Shown here one piece after another: positions 34,968 to 44,220 of a DNA stretch of 64,000 nucleotides. The stretch's first letter is position 1. Each line of letters opens with the position of its first letter. Below the pieces are notes generated by a model. That model was not told where the DNA came from, did no database searches, and saw only the letters and a list, made by a program, of their open reading frames with translations. Source of the stretch: an uncultured Bacteroidales bacterium (GTDB lineage: Bacteria; Bacteroidota; Bacteroidia; Bacteroidales; Paludibacteraceae); the NCBI GenBank assembly GCA_946185835.1, contig CAMHKW010000005.1:20150-84149 (forward strand). The letters are read 5' to 3'. Made by a program: the position numbers and the translations under genes.

Positions 34968-35969
34968 TTATAAGGCTTTCCCGTCGGAGCCGAGCACTTC
35001 GATGATTTTGTGCTTGTAGAGTTGCTCCATCAGGTCGCGTGCCGGACCGCAGTATTTGCGCGGGTCGAACTCTCCGGGTTTCTCAGCGAAGACCTTGCGA
35101 ACGGCTGCGGTGAAGGCGAGACGTGAGTCAGAGTCGATGTTGATTTTGCATACAGCCGACTTAGCAGCCTTGCGCAGTTGCTCTTCGGGTATACCTACTG
35201 CGTCGGGCAGTTTGCCTCCGTATTTGTTGATCATGTCGACATACTCTTGAGGTACCGACGACGAACCGTGCAGAACGATGGGGAAGCCCGGCAGTTTCTT
35301 CATTATCTCGTCGAGGATGTCGAATGCGAGTGGAGGAGGAACGAGTCTGCCGGTCTTGGGGTCGCGGGTGCACTGCTCGGGTGTGAACTTATATGCTCCG
35401 TGGCTGGTACCGATAGAGATAGCGAGCGAGTCGCAGCCGGTGCGCGATGAGAAGTCGATAACTTCTTCCGGACGGGTATAGTGGCTTGCCTCTGCTTGTA
35501 CTTCGTCTTCAACACCTGCCAGCACGCCAAGCTCAGCCTCTACGGTAACGTCGAACTGATGAGCGTACTCAACGACACGCTTCGACAGAGCGATGTTCTC
35601 TTCGTAAGGAAGAGCCGAACCGTCGATCATCACCGACGAGAAGCCCATGTCGATACACGACTTGCAAAGCTCGAAGCTGTCGCCGTGGTCGAGGTGAAGA
35701 ACAATCTGTGGATTCTCCCAACCGAGTTCCTTTGCATACTCTACTGCACCTTGTGCCATGTAACGAAGCAGAGTGGCATTGGCATAGTTGCGAGCACCTT
35801 TCGACACTTGAAGGATAACGGGCGACTTGGTCTCTGCAGCTGCTTTGATGATAGCCTGAAGCTGCTCGAGGTTGTTGAAGTTAAATGCAGGAATGGCATA
35901 ACCGCCATTGATGGCTTTGGCAAACATCTCACGGGTGTTTACAAGCCCTAATTCTTTGTAGCTTACCAT
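34968..35969 (-). CDS. fba: Class II fructose-1,6-bisphosphate aldolase
   Basis: 333 aa. Zinc-dependent aldolase: the metal/active-site motifs HLDHGDSFE, EAELGVLAG, GTSHGAYKF and LHGSSSVP are all present. It cleaves fructose-1,6-bisphosphate to DHAP and glyceraldehyde-3-phosphate in glycolysis and runs in reverse for gluconeogenesis. Cytoplasmic. It is monocistronic, with its own promoter (36087-36117) and a strong terminator. Confidence 0.96.
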   Translation of the reverse strand: MVSYKELGLVNTREMFAKAINGGYAIPAFNFNNLEQLQAIIKAAAETKSPVILQVSKGARNYANATLLRYMAQGAVEYAKELGWENPQIVLHLDHGDSFELCKSCIDMGFSSVMIDGSALPYEENIALSKRVVEYAHQFDVTVEAELGVLAGVEDEVQAEASHYTRPEEVIDFSSRTGCDSLAISIGTSHGAYKFTPEQCTRDPKTGRLVPPPLAFDILDEIMKKLPGFPIVLHGSSSVPQEYVDMINKYGGKLPDAVGIPEEQLRKAAKSAVCKINIDSDSRLAFTAAVRKVFAEKPGEFDPRKYCGPARDLMEQLYKHKIIEVLGSDGKAL

Positions 35970-36031
35970 GATTAAAGATTTATAATTGATGATTTATAAT
36001 ATGATTTCTAATTTCAAAATTCTTCCATTTT

Positions 36032-36057
36032 CGCCGGCCAGAAACCGGCGCTCCCGC
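36032..36057. repeat. REP-like hairpin, CGCCGG...CCGGCG + CTCCCGC
   Basis: CGCCGG-ccagaaa-CCGGCG followed by CTCCCGC, in the leader of the aldolase gene. Same family as 17425-17450. Confidence 0.7.
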
Positions 36058-36086
36058 TAAACTCTAAACAAACTCCACTACGCCTG

Positions 36087-36117
36087 CAAAGTTAATGATT
36101 TTCTTTGATAGTGCAAA
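36087..36117 (-). promoter_or_regulatory. Promoter of fba
   Basis: On the minus strand, TTTG (36117-36114) and TAACTTTG (36094-36087), spacing 19 bp. The rest of the 35970-36254 gap holds a 12-bp direct repeat (TTTTCAAACTGC at 36133 and 36154) and nothing else I can name. Confidence 0.65.
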
Positions 36118-36254
36118 AACGCTTTATTTTTCTTTTCAAACTGCAACCTCCACTTTTCAAACTGCTATATTCGTTGGTTCAACACTCTCGGTGACGATGG
36201 TCTTGGTAGCCGCTAATATGCATGTCCGGGCAAAGTGATGTCGTGTTCTTGTCG

Positions 36255-38207
36255 TCACCATCTGACTCTGAGCATGGCGTGAATATCGGTGTCGGTGAGT
36301 CGGTACTGCTTATGAGCATCGAGCCATTTGTCGGTTTGCAAGGTCTGTGAGGCTCGCAGATAAAGGCTGAAGTGATCGTTGATATGGTATCGGAGGTTGA
36401 CATAGTAGCGTGCTCCGATGCCGTAGACTGCCGGAATAGAGAACGAGTAGGGCATGTCGTTTTCGTAGAGGTTGACGCGGTTATCCCACGCGGGGCAGTA
36501 GAACCCTTCGGCACGTAGTTGCAGCGTCAGTGAGCACGGGAAGCGATATTCCACTTGGTCGCCTATCACCGTTCCGGGGGTGAGGGTGTCGGCTGATTGT
36601 GCTATGTTGACTTCGGCGAAGGCGTTGTTGGTCCAGTTGCCGACAGGTGTGATGAGTGTGGCTCTGAGAGCATGTCGATAGCTGTCGGCTATGCCTTTGC
36701 TTTGAGCTCTAAGACGCAGTATGAGACTCTCGGTCTTGCTGTATTGTGCTGTCGCCATCACGTCGTATCCGGTGGCGGGTGCGGGTTGTCGGTAGCTCGG
36801 CGTGGTATGTCGGTAGACGTCGGCGTAGGCGGACAGCTGCCAGTGCGGCAGGCTGCGTATGTCGGCTCCCACGAGCATGCCGTGTTCGCCGCCGCGGTGT
36901 GTCGAACTGCTCAGACCTTGTCCGTGCAGACTATGAAAGAAGGGTGAGTAGTAGCGGTGTATGGCTACCATGCTGATGTCGCTTGTGGGTGAGAGGCGCA
37001 AGCCGATGATGTTACCCACACCCCAGCGCGTGTTCTGTGCTGCCGAGAGCTCTCCGAAGAGTTCTATCTTTCGGTAGCGCCATTGGTAATGTAGACCGAT
37101 GCTGCTCTGTCGCGTGCCGCGAAAGTAATAGGTGTTGTAGTATTCAGGTGTAGGTGCAAGGGTGTCGCTAAGGTTGGTATATGTGGCGACGATGCCGAGG
37201 TGCAGTTTGTCGAGTCGGAGTGTAACGTTGACGGCTGCCGTCTGCTCCCATACGCTGCGTTTGGCATTCAGCTCGCTTTCGGTGCGGTGGTAGCCGGTGC
37301 GTTGTATCGAGCTGAAACAGCCGTCGACCACGTTGCCGTCGACTTTGCGTGCCGAATACATAGCTGACAGCTGCACTTTCCACCACTGCAAGGTGGCTCC
37401 GATGCCGCGCATGAAGTCGTATTCCGAGGTCGAGAGTTTGCGGTCGATACCCTCTCGGCGGTATCCGTTGTCTTGCACGTATGCTATCTTACTTGTGTAG
37501 CTGAGGCTGTTGCTGAGCGTGAGTCCTTGTCCGAACGAAGCCCTCATGTCGCCTATTACAAGCTTGCGCAGACAGCCGAGGTCTTTGAGTTGCATGAAGC
37601 CTCCGTAGAAGTCGGCTCCGTAGGTCTTACCTTTCACATACCATGGCTCGTGGGTGTCGCGTTCGGCACTGAGTCCGAGTTCTAAGTGTGGCGATGCCTT
37701 CAGCTGATAGCGCAAGGCTGTGTAGAAAGGGTCTGCGCCGTTGCTCTCTATCCGTCGGGCGTCGAGACGCAGCGAGAGCTCCTGACGCGGGTGCTGCCAT
37801 AGCGAACGCCAAGAGAGGCTGTCGGCTGCCACTTGCCTTACCACAACGAAAGGCAGGAGGTTGCGTATCTCGTAGTCGGCGAGTTCGCTTACTAACCGTA
37901 GCTCGTAGAGGCTCGTCAGAGGTTGGCGGTAGACGAGTAGCAGGATGGCATCGATCTGCGACTGACTCAGAAAAGGCAAGCGGCGCAGGTCGTCTTCGGT
38001 GGCGCTATTGAGGTCGATAGGGTCGGCATGGATGGCATAGAGCTCTTGCTCGAGCTCTTGGAAGTCGACTTCGGCACCCTCTTCGATGAGCTGCGAATAG
38101 ATATCTTCGATGATAAGGGCTATCATGTCGTCGTGGTAGACCACAGCGGAGTGGCAGACGAAGCTCAGCAGCAGCGCAAACAATAATATGTTAAGGCGGC
38201 GTGTCAT
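36255..38207 (-). CDS. Helix-hairpin-helix plus beta-barrel protein
   Basis: 650 aa from the ATG at 38205-38207 (MTRRLNILLFALLLSFVCHS, a signal peptide); a start five codons earlier would overlap the upstream gene. A helix-hairpin-helix motif sits at about 59-90 (DPIDLNSATEDDLRRLPFLS), preceded by an acidic helix. From about residue 140 the chain is rich in alternating beta strands with YRF/YYV turns and ends in MLRVRW, as in outer-membrane barrels. Bacteroidales have many such secreted HhH proteins of unknown role. It starts 5 bp after the next outer-membrane gene ends and follows ileS in the same direction. Confidence 0.78.
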   Translation of the reverse strand: MTRRLNILLFALLLSFVCHSAVVYHDDMIALIIEDIYSQLIEEGAEVDFQELEQELYAIHADPIDLNSATEDDLRRLPFLSQSQIDAILLLVYRQPLTSLYELRLVSELADYEIRNLLPFVVVRQVAADSLSWRSLWQHPRQELSLRLDARRIESNGADPFYTALRYQLKASPHLELGLSAERDTHEPWYVKGKTYGADFYGGFMQLKDLGCLRKLVIGDMRASFGQGLTLSNSLSYTSKIAYVQDNGYRREGIDRKLSTSEYDFMRGIGATLQWWKVQLSAMYSARKVDGNVVDGCFSSIQRTGYHRTESELNAKRSVWEQTAAVNVTLRLDKLHLGIVATYTNLSDTLAPTPEYYNTYYFRGTRQSSIGLHYQWRYRKIELFGELSAAQNTRWGVGNIIGLRLSPTSDISMVAIHRYYSPFFHSLHGQGLSSSTHRGGEHGMLVGADIRSLPHWQLSAYADVYRHTTPSYRQPAPATGYDVMATAQYSKTESLILRLRAQSKGIADSYRHALRATLITPVGNWTNNAFAEVNIAQSADTLTPGTVIGDQVEYRFPCSLTLQLRAEGFYCPAWDNRVNLYENDMPYSFSIPAVYGIGARYYVNLRYHINDHFSLYLRASQTLQTDKWLDAHKQYRLTDTDIHAMLRVRW

Positions 38208-38212
38208 GATAG

Positions 38213-39019
38213 CTAATCCCAATGATAGCCGATACGTGTGAGCAGACAGACACCTAATATAGGGTGCAGCTCGGCGTTGGCGGAGATGGTCAGTGAAGAA
38301 AGGTATATGTCGAGTCCGGCGGAAGGTATGATATACTGCTGATACTTCACCCCTATCTTAGCTCCGAGTTGTGGTAGTGCTCGCCATTCGATGCCGGTGG
38401 CAGCTCTGAACGAAGAACTCACGTCGTAGCTCAGTTCAACGTCCCATCGCAGCGAGCCGAGAAAGCGCAGGTCGGAGGCGAGGGTGTAGATGGCAGGTAT
38501 GGTGTTCGCTCGGCTGTCGGTCAGCAGCGTCTGTATGAAGGGGTTGAAGGTGGCGATGCCGAGTGTCCATGCCTTGGTGACGTCGATGGTGATACCTAAC
38601 TGCGGCACCGCCGTCAGTCGGTAGCCTTGCGTAGGTCCGCTGTATACCGCTATCAGGTCGGCGGCAACGCCTATGGTCAGACGCGAGAAGCGGCGCGATA
38701 GGCACAACGTAGCCATCATCTCGTTGAACTCGTCGTACCCGAAGAACGAGTAGCCCACGCCTATGTTGACGTAACGGTTGCACCACGAGGCTTGCACCAT
38801 GGCTGTCGACAGCTCGGCTGTCAGATAACGGTTCTCATACGAAGCCGCCACGCCCCAACCGTGTTGGTCGAGCGTGGCGGGATTATGGAAGGCTGTCCAG
38901 CTGTCGGTGCGCGCGGCGCTGATGCCTGCTACTGACGTCGAGGTGGGTAGCAGATAGCCTACTTGCGAATGGGCAACCATCGCTATCGGCAGCAGTATGC
39001 AGACGAGGTGGTAGCGCAC
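38213..39019 (-). CDS. Outer-membrane beta-barrel-like protein, unknown function
   Basis: 268 aa from a GTG at 39017-39019, which gives the signal peptide RYHLVCILLPIAMVAHSQ. A longer ATG start would read about 190 bp of ileS in another frame as an Arg-rich stretch and is rejected. After the signal comes GISAARTDSWTAFHNPATL, a pattern seen in PorV/FadL-like barrels, then amphipathic strands to the C-terminus. It lies 17 bp downstream of ileS and 5 bp upstream of the HhH gene, so the two outer-membrane genes are probably expressed with ileS. Family not resolved. Confidence 0.7.
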   Translation of the reverse strand: MRYHLVCILLPIAMVAHSQVGYLLPTSTSVAGISAARTDSWTAFHNPATLDQHGWGVAASYENRYLTAELSTAMVQASWCNRYVNIGVGYSFFGYDEFNEMMATLCLSRRFSRLTIGVAADLIAVYSGPTQGYRLTAVPQLGITIDVTKAWTLGIATFNPFIQTLLTDSRANTIPAIYTLASDLRFLGSLRWDVELSYDVSSSFRAATGIEWRALPQLGAKIGVKYQQYIIPSAGLDIYLSSLTISANAELHPILGVCLLTRIGYHWD

Positions 39020-39036
39020 GGCAGCTATGACGATTA

Positions 39037-42000
39037 CTATATCTTCTGTATGGCAGCGTACATCGTTGCGCCTTCGATGTCGAGGGCGGTAGCGACGTCT
39101 TCCGAGGGGTGTTGGGCGAGTGGCAGCAGAGTAAGCTCTACGCATAGCGTCTGTTGCATGACGTAGTCGCGTTTCGAGTCGAGCTGTTGTTGTGCCGTGT
39201 CGTCGCACCACAGCTGTACCCTGATGCGGTCGGTGATGTTGAGGTCGGCTGCCTTGCGCATGTTCTGCAGACGGTTGACGACTTCGCGTGCCGTACCTTC
39301 GGCGATAAGCTCGTCGTCAAGCTCGATGTCGAGTGCGACGGTGAGGTCGGCGATGGTCTCTATCATCCAGCCGGGCATATCCTCGGTGGTTATCTCTACG
39401 TCTTCGCTTTGCAGGGTGTAGTCGACGGTGCTGAGCTTCCACTCGCCGGTATCCTGAAGCGTGCGTATCTGCTCTTGCGTCATGGCTGCTATCTCGGCAG
39501 CGGCGGTCTTCATCTGTCCGCCTAACTTCTTTCCTAACACTCGGAACTGCGGGCGTATCTTCTTGACTAAGCGGAACTGTCCGTCGTCGGAGGTGATTAG
39601 ACGCAGCTCGCGTATGTTGGTTTCGTTTTCGACTATGTCGCGAAGCATGTCGAGTTGTCGGTGTGTGTCGGCGTCGGGTGCGGGTACCACAGCGAGTGGC
39701 AGGGGCTGGCGAACGCGTATGTTAGCTTTCTTGCGCAGTGCTAAGATGGTGGATGTCACCTGTCCGGCACGCGTCATAGCTTTCTCGAGGTCGGCATCGA
39801 CGAGTGTGTCATCGGGTTTGGGCCACTGGGCGAGGTGTACCGACTGACCATCGGTCAGGTCGCGGTACAGACGGTCGGCATAGAAGGGTGCGAGAGGTGC
39901 CATCAGCAGGGCTACCGTGCGCAATGCGCTATATAAGGTGTCGTAGGCAGCACGTTTGTCGGCGTTGTCGCCCGACTGCCAGAAACGCTTGCGGCAGAGA
40001 CGTACGTACCAGTTGCTCAGCTCGTCTTGTACGAAGTCGGAGACAGCGCGACCAGCCTTCGTCGGGTCGTAACCCTCGTAGCTGTCGGTGACAGAGCGGA
40101 TCAGCGACTGCAGACGCGAGTGAAGCCAGCGGTCGAGGATATTGGTCGAGCGGCGACCGGCGCTGAGGTCGTCGGGCTGGTAATGGTCGACATTGGCATA
40201 CAACGCAAAGAACGAGTAGCAGCTCTGCAAGGTCATGAAGAACTTACGGCGTATCTCTTTGATGCCTTCTTCGTCGAAACGGAGGTTGTCCCACGGCGAC
40301 GAGTTGGTCATCATATACCAGCGTACGGCATCGGCTCCGTATTCGTTCATCGTCTCGAAGGGGTCGACGGCATTGCCCAAGCGTTTTGACATCTTATTGC
40401 CGTACTTGTCGAGAACGAGTCCGTTGGAGATGACATTGCGGAAAGCCACCGTATGGTCGACCATAGTATGTATGGCGTGCAGGGTATAGAACCATCCGCG
40501 TGTCTGGTCGACGCCTTCGGAGATGAAGTCGGCGGTGGTAGGCTCGTCGGCGTTTTCGAAGGGGTAGTGCAGCTGTGCATACGGCATAGCTCCTGAGTCG
40601 AACCATACGTCGATGAGGTCTGTCTCGCGGTACATAGGCTTGCCTGTGGGGGAGACTAATACTATGGCGTCGACGTAGGGGCGGTGCAGGTCAAGAACAG
40701 CGGTCGAGTAGTTGTCGTCCGAGAAGTCACCCTTGCGGAACTTATGCCACGGGTTAGCTTTCATCACTCCTGCTTTGACGGCGTCTTCTATTCTGTCGTA
40801 TAGTTCGGCGACCGAGCCTACGCATATCTCTTCGCTGCCGTCTTCGGTGCGCCAGATGGGCAGTGGCGTGCCCCAGTAGCGTGAGCGCGAGAGGTTCCAG
40901 TCGTTGAGGTTCTCGAGCCATTTGCCAAAGCGTCCGCTACCTGTCGATGGTGGTTGCCATGTGATGGTGGTGTTGAGTTCCGACATCTCTTCTTTCACGC
41001 TCGAGGCACGTATGAACCATGAGTCGAGCGGGTAGTAGATGACGGGTTTGTCGGTGCGCCAGCAGTGTGGGTACGAGTGCTCATGTTTCTCGATTTTGAA
41101 GACCTTACCTTCGGCTTTGAGCACTACGCATAGGTCGATGTCGAGAGTGGTGTCGTCGGCGCTGAGAGTGTCGTCGTAGGCGTTTTTGACATATCTGCCC
41201 TGCCATGCGGAGTAGTTGTCGATGTTGACGTGGCGGCTTACATAGTCGGCGTCGAGGTCGCTGATGAGGAAGAACTTACCTGTCATGTCGACCATTGGTC
41301 GCGTCTCGCCTTTGGCGGTGAGCATGGTGAGTGCTGCTATGCCTGCCTTACGTGCCACGAAGGCGTCGTCGGCACCGAAGGTAGGAGCTATGTGTACTAT
41401 GCCGGTACCATCGTCGGTGGTGACGTAGTCGCCCGAGATGATACGGAAGGCGTCTCCGTCGGGGCGTACCCAGTCGAAGAGCTGCCGGTAGCGGATGCCA
41501 AGTAGGGCATTGCCTTTCACTGCTGCTATCTCGGTGTATTCGGTTGCGTCTTTGAAATAGTGCGACAGACGTGCGCGTGCCATCAGGAACAGACCTTCGG
41601 CTTTGCTATATGGGTTGGCGGCACGTACGACGACATATTCTATCTTCTCGCCCACACATAGCGCCGTGTTCGACGGCAGTGTCCAAGGCGTGGTGGTCCA
41701 TGCTAAGGCATAGAATGGCAGCTGTTGTTCTTCTACGGCATGGCGAAGCTCGGCATCGGCGATGGTGGCGATGTCGAGGCTGAACTGTACAGTGCAAGTG
41801 GTGTCTTTTACGTCGCGGTAGCAGCCGGGCTGGTTGAGCTCGTGCGACGACAGACCGGTGCCGGCAGCAGGAGAGTAAGGCTGGATGGTGTAACCCTTGT
41901 AGAGCAGACCTTTCTTATATAGCTCAGATAGCAGGTACCACAGCGTCTCGATATATTTGTTGTCGTAGGTGATATAGGGGTGCTCGAGGTCGACCCAATA

Positions 42001-42414
42001 GCCCATGTCGAGTGTGAGTTTCTCCCACTCGCGGGTGTACTTCATCACTTCTTCGCGGCAGGCTCTGTTGTAGTCGTCGACAGAGATTTTCGAGCCTATG
42101 TCTTCTTTGGTGATACCTAATTTCTTCTCTACTCCTAACTCTACGGGTAGTCCGTGGGTGTCCCAGCCGGCTTTGCGGTCGACGCGGTAGCCGCACATGG
42201 TCTTATAACGGCAGAAGGTGTCTTTGATGGTGCGTGCCATGACATGGTGAATGCCGGGCATGCCGTTTGCTGAAGGAGGACCATCGAAGAATACAAAGCG
42301 CGGGCGGCCTTTCTGCAGGTCGGTCGAACGCTCAAATAGTTTCTCGCCTAACCATTGCTCAAGCATGGCATGGTCGAGTTGTGCTAAGTCGAATTGTTTA
42401 TATTCGTTGAACAT
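39037..42414 (-). CDS. ileS: Isoleucyl-tRNA synthetase
   Basis: 1,125 aa, the long type. Class I motifs: the HIGH-like GMPGIHHVMA and GNKMSKRLGN (KMSKS loop). The editing domain has TTPWTLPSNTA, and the C-terminal anticodon-binding domain ends with a DALR-like region and an extra alpha/beta segment. It charges tRNA-Ile. Cytoplasmic. Upstream of it is potC with a 53-bp gap; downstream two outer-membrane genes follow closely. Confidence 0.97.
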   Translation of the reverse strand: MFNEYKQFDLAQLDHAMLEQWLGEKLFERSTDLQKGRPRFVFFDGPPSANGMPGIHHVMARTIKDTFCRYKTMCGYRVDRKAGWDTHGLPVELGVEKKLGITKEDIGSKISVDDYNRACREEVMKYTREWEKLTLDMGYWVDLEHPYITYDNKYIETLWYLLSELYKKGLLYKGYTIQPYSPAAGTGLSSHELNQPGCYRDVKDTTCTVQFSLDIATIADAELRHAVEEQQLPFYALAWTTTPWTLPSNTALCVGEKIEYVVVRAANPYSKAEGLFLMARARLSHYFKDATEYTEIAAVKGNALLGIRYRQLFDWVRPDGDAFRIISGDYVTTDDGTGIVHIAPTFGADDAFVARKAGIAALTMLTAKGETRPMVDMTGKFFLISDLDADYVSRHVNIDNYSAWQGRYVKNAYDDTLSADDTTLDIDLCVVLKAEGKVFKIEKHEHSYPHCWRTDKPVIYYPLDSWFIRASSVKEEMSELNTTITWQPPSTGSGRFGKWLENLNDWNLSRSRYWGTPLPIWRTEDGSEEICVGSVAELYDRIEDAVKAGVMKANPWHKFRKGDFSDDNYSTAVLDLHRPYVDAIVLVSPTGKPMYRETDLIDVWFDSGAMPYAQLHYPFENADEPTTADFISEGVDQTRGWFYTLHAIHTMVDHTVAFRNVISNGLVLDKYGNKMSKRLGNAVDPFETMNEYGADAVRWYMMTNSSPWDNLRFDEEGIKEIRRKFFMTLQSCYSFFALYANVDHYQPDDLSAGRRSTNILDRWLHSRLQSLIRSVTDSYEGYDPTKAGRAVSDFVQDELSNWYVRLCRKRFWQSGDNADKRAAYDTLYSALRTVALLMAPLAPFYADRLYRDLTDGQSVHLAQWPKPDDTLVDADLEKAMTRAGQVTSTILALRKKANIRVRQPLPLAVVPAPDADTHRQLDMLRDIVENETNIRELRLITSDDGQFRLVKKIRPQFRVLGKKLGGQMKTAAAEIAAMTQEQIRTLQDTGEWKLSTVDYTLQSEDVEITTEDMPGWMIETIADLTVALDIELDDELIAEGTAREVVNRLQNMRKAADLNITDRIRVQLWCDDTAQQQLDSKRDYVMQQTLCVELTLLPLAQHPSEDVATALDIEGATMYAAIQKI

Positions 42415-42467
42415 GACGATTAGAGTTTATGTTATTGTGTGAATGTCTGTTGTTGGTTGGAGGTATT

Positions 42468-43343
42468 TTATTTCTTGCTATTTGCCGTTTTCACATTCTT
42501 CTTCTCTCTTAGGTTGAGTATTATCAGCAAGACGAGCATGGTGATGAAAATCAGCGAGAAGAGCGGTCGGAGTTCGGGTGTGAGTCCGCCTTTTCGTGCG
42601 TCGGCGTAGATGAAGGTCGACAGGGTGTCGAGTCCGCCGCTGCCTTTGGTGAAGAAGGTGACGCCGAAGTCGTCGATGCTGAGGGTGATGGAGAGGATGA
42701 AGCCGCTGAGCATTCCGGGCCATAGTTCCGGCATCATAACCTTGTGCAGTGCTTGAAAAGGTGTAGCTCCGAGGTCGAGAGCTGCCTCGTAGATATTAGG
42801 ATTCATGCGCGTCAGACGCGGCATTACCGAGAGCACTACATAAGGTGTGCAGAACACCACATGAGCTATCACTACCGTTGCCAGACCTCTACTGATACCC
42901 AAGAATACGAACAGCAGGAACAGCGAGATGCCGGTGAGTATGTCGGGGTTGATCATCGGGATGGAGTTGAGGAACTGTATGGCACGGCGGTCGCGTTGGC
43001 GCATGTTGTAGATGCCAATGGCAGCCAGCGTGCCGAGCAGGGTGGCGATGGTGGCAGCAAGCAAGGCGATAACCACGGTGTAGAAGATAGAGTGGTAGAG
43101 GTTAGGGTCGACATGCACCTGTGCCACACGGTCGTAGCCGGTGAAGAGGTTCTCGTAGAGCTGAAAAGTGAAACCGGTCCAGTTGCCCAACACCTTACTC
43201 TTGGTGAAAGAGAAGATGATGATAAGCACTATGGGTGCATATAACACTATCAGTAGCAGCCATAGGTAGGTGTTGGCAAAGATACTTCTCAGTCTTGCCG
43301 TCTTGGCGCGGCGTTGTGCTTCGAGTTGCGTTGAGGTTGACAT
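42468..43343 (-). CDS. potC: Spermidine/putrescine ABC transporter permease PotC
   Basis: 291 aa with six predicted transmembrane helices. The permease EAA loop is EAALDLGATPFQALHKVMMP, and IDDFGVTFFTKG near the end is typical of PotC. It forms the membrane channel of a polyamine importer together with PotB. In most genomes potA, potB, potC and potD are contiguous. Here potB lies 3.8 kb away at 47192, separated by three peptidase genes, and no ATPase (potA) or binding protein (potD) is present in the window. Confidence 0.92.
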   Translation of the reverse strand: MSTSTQLEAQRRAKTARLRSIFANTYLWLLLIVLYAPIVLIIIFSFTKSKVLGNWTGFTFQLYENLFTGYDRVAQVHVDPNLYHSIFYTVVIALLAATIATLLGTLAAIGIYNMRQRDRRAIQFLNSIPMINPDILTGISLFLLFVFLGISRGLATVVIAHVVFCTPYVVLSVMPRLTRMNPNIYEAALDLGATPFQALHKVMMPELWPGMLSGFILSITLSIDDFGVTFFTKGSGGLDTLSTFIYADARKGGLTPELRPLFSLIFITMLVLLIILNLREKKNVKTANSKK

Positions 43344-43393
43344 TGTTGACTTAGTGTGGTTGGTGAATGTTGTTGGTGTTGTCGCGGTCTGGG

Positions 43394-44194
43394 TTATACG
43401 TATCGCCTTATCTCTACGAGGTCGTGTGTTAGTGTGCCGTCTTGTTCCGACAGTATGCCCTCTTTGGTGAGTCGTTCGATTTTTACTCTGCCCGAGCAGT
43501 GCATGATACTATCCGAGCTGATGACGATACCCACATGTGAGATGTTGGTCTCAACTTTAGAGCGTGACACATGGTTGAAGAAAGCGAGGTCGCCGCATTG
43601 TGCTTGTTCTAACGACTCTACTCTCGAACCTTGTGTTATCTGTTCGCGTGCGTTTCTAAGCAGCTTGACGCCGAAGATGCTGAGCAACACTCCGCTCAGT
43701 CCGGAGCAGTCCATGCCCATGCTGTTCTTGCCACCCCACAGGTATGGTATGTTCATAAAGAAGCGTGCCACCTGCATGAAGCTCTCGGGGGTGAGAGTAA
43801 GAGGCTTGGGAGCCACTATCGAGGGGTCGATATGAAAGCTGTGACCTAACATGCTGAATACTCCATTGTGGTAGTCGGCAAGATGTGTTCCGGCAGTCAG
43901 CGGCATGATGACGTTGCCGTCGCTCACGGCGTAGGCAGTAGGGAACTTAACCACTGCAGTGTGGTCGGTGTGAATATATGAGTCATACTCGGCGTTGGTC
44001 AGCGGCGTTATCATCTTAAAGTCAGCCCATCCCTCTTGTCCGTCGTAGTCGTTGACGAGTCGCCACCAGCGCGGTAGCTTCTCGACGATGACGCATGTCT
44101 CGCCGAACATAAGCTGTGTGAGTTGCTCCGACTCCTCTGCCGGTTGGCTTCGGAGCGGGACGACGGTATGTAAGATTATTGCATGTTGAGCCAT
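43394..44194 (-). CDS. NlpC/P60 family peptidase with SH3 domain (second paralogue)
   Basis: 266 aa from the ATG at 44192-44194; a longer frame overlaps the upstream gene and is rejected. The N-terminal SH3-like region (IILHTVVPLRSQPAEESEQL, GWADFKMI) is followed by the NlpC/P60 domain with the catalytic Cys in GMDCSGLSGV, His in ISHVGIV and the third polar residue in HCSG. It resembles the gamma-D-glutamyl-L-diamino-acid peptidase YkfC/dipeptidyl peptidase VI, which trims cell-wall peptides. No signal peptide, so it is probably cytoplasmic and recycles murein peptides. It is 26 bp after its paralogue. Confidence 0.88.
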   Translation of the reverse strand: MAQHAIILHTVVPLRSQPAEESEQLTQLMFGETCVIVEKLPRWWRLVNDYDGQEGWADFKMITPLTNAEYDSYIHTDHTAVVKFPTAYAVSDGNVIMPLTAGTHLADYHNGVFSMLGHSFHIDPSIVAPKPLTLTPESFMQVARFFMNIPYLWGGKNSMGMDCSGLSGVLLSIFGVKLLRNAREQITQGSRVESLEQAQCGDLAFFNHVSRSKVETNISHVGIVISSDSIMHCSGRVKIERLTKEGILSEQDGTLTHDLVEIRRYV

Positions 44195-44220
44195 GGTGTT
44201 GTCAGATAGTATTGTATAGA

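Noticed and set aside
36126..36254. Small gene or RNA in the gap before the HhH gene end
   Set aside because: Only a 12-bp direct repeat and an 8-bp distant inverted repeat; no promoter or convincing frame.
39020..39211. Longer start for the outer-membrane gene downstream of ileS
   Set aside because: It reads ileS in another frame; the GTG at 39019 starts a signal peptide.
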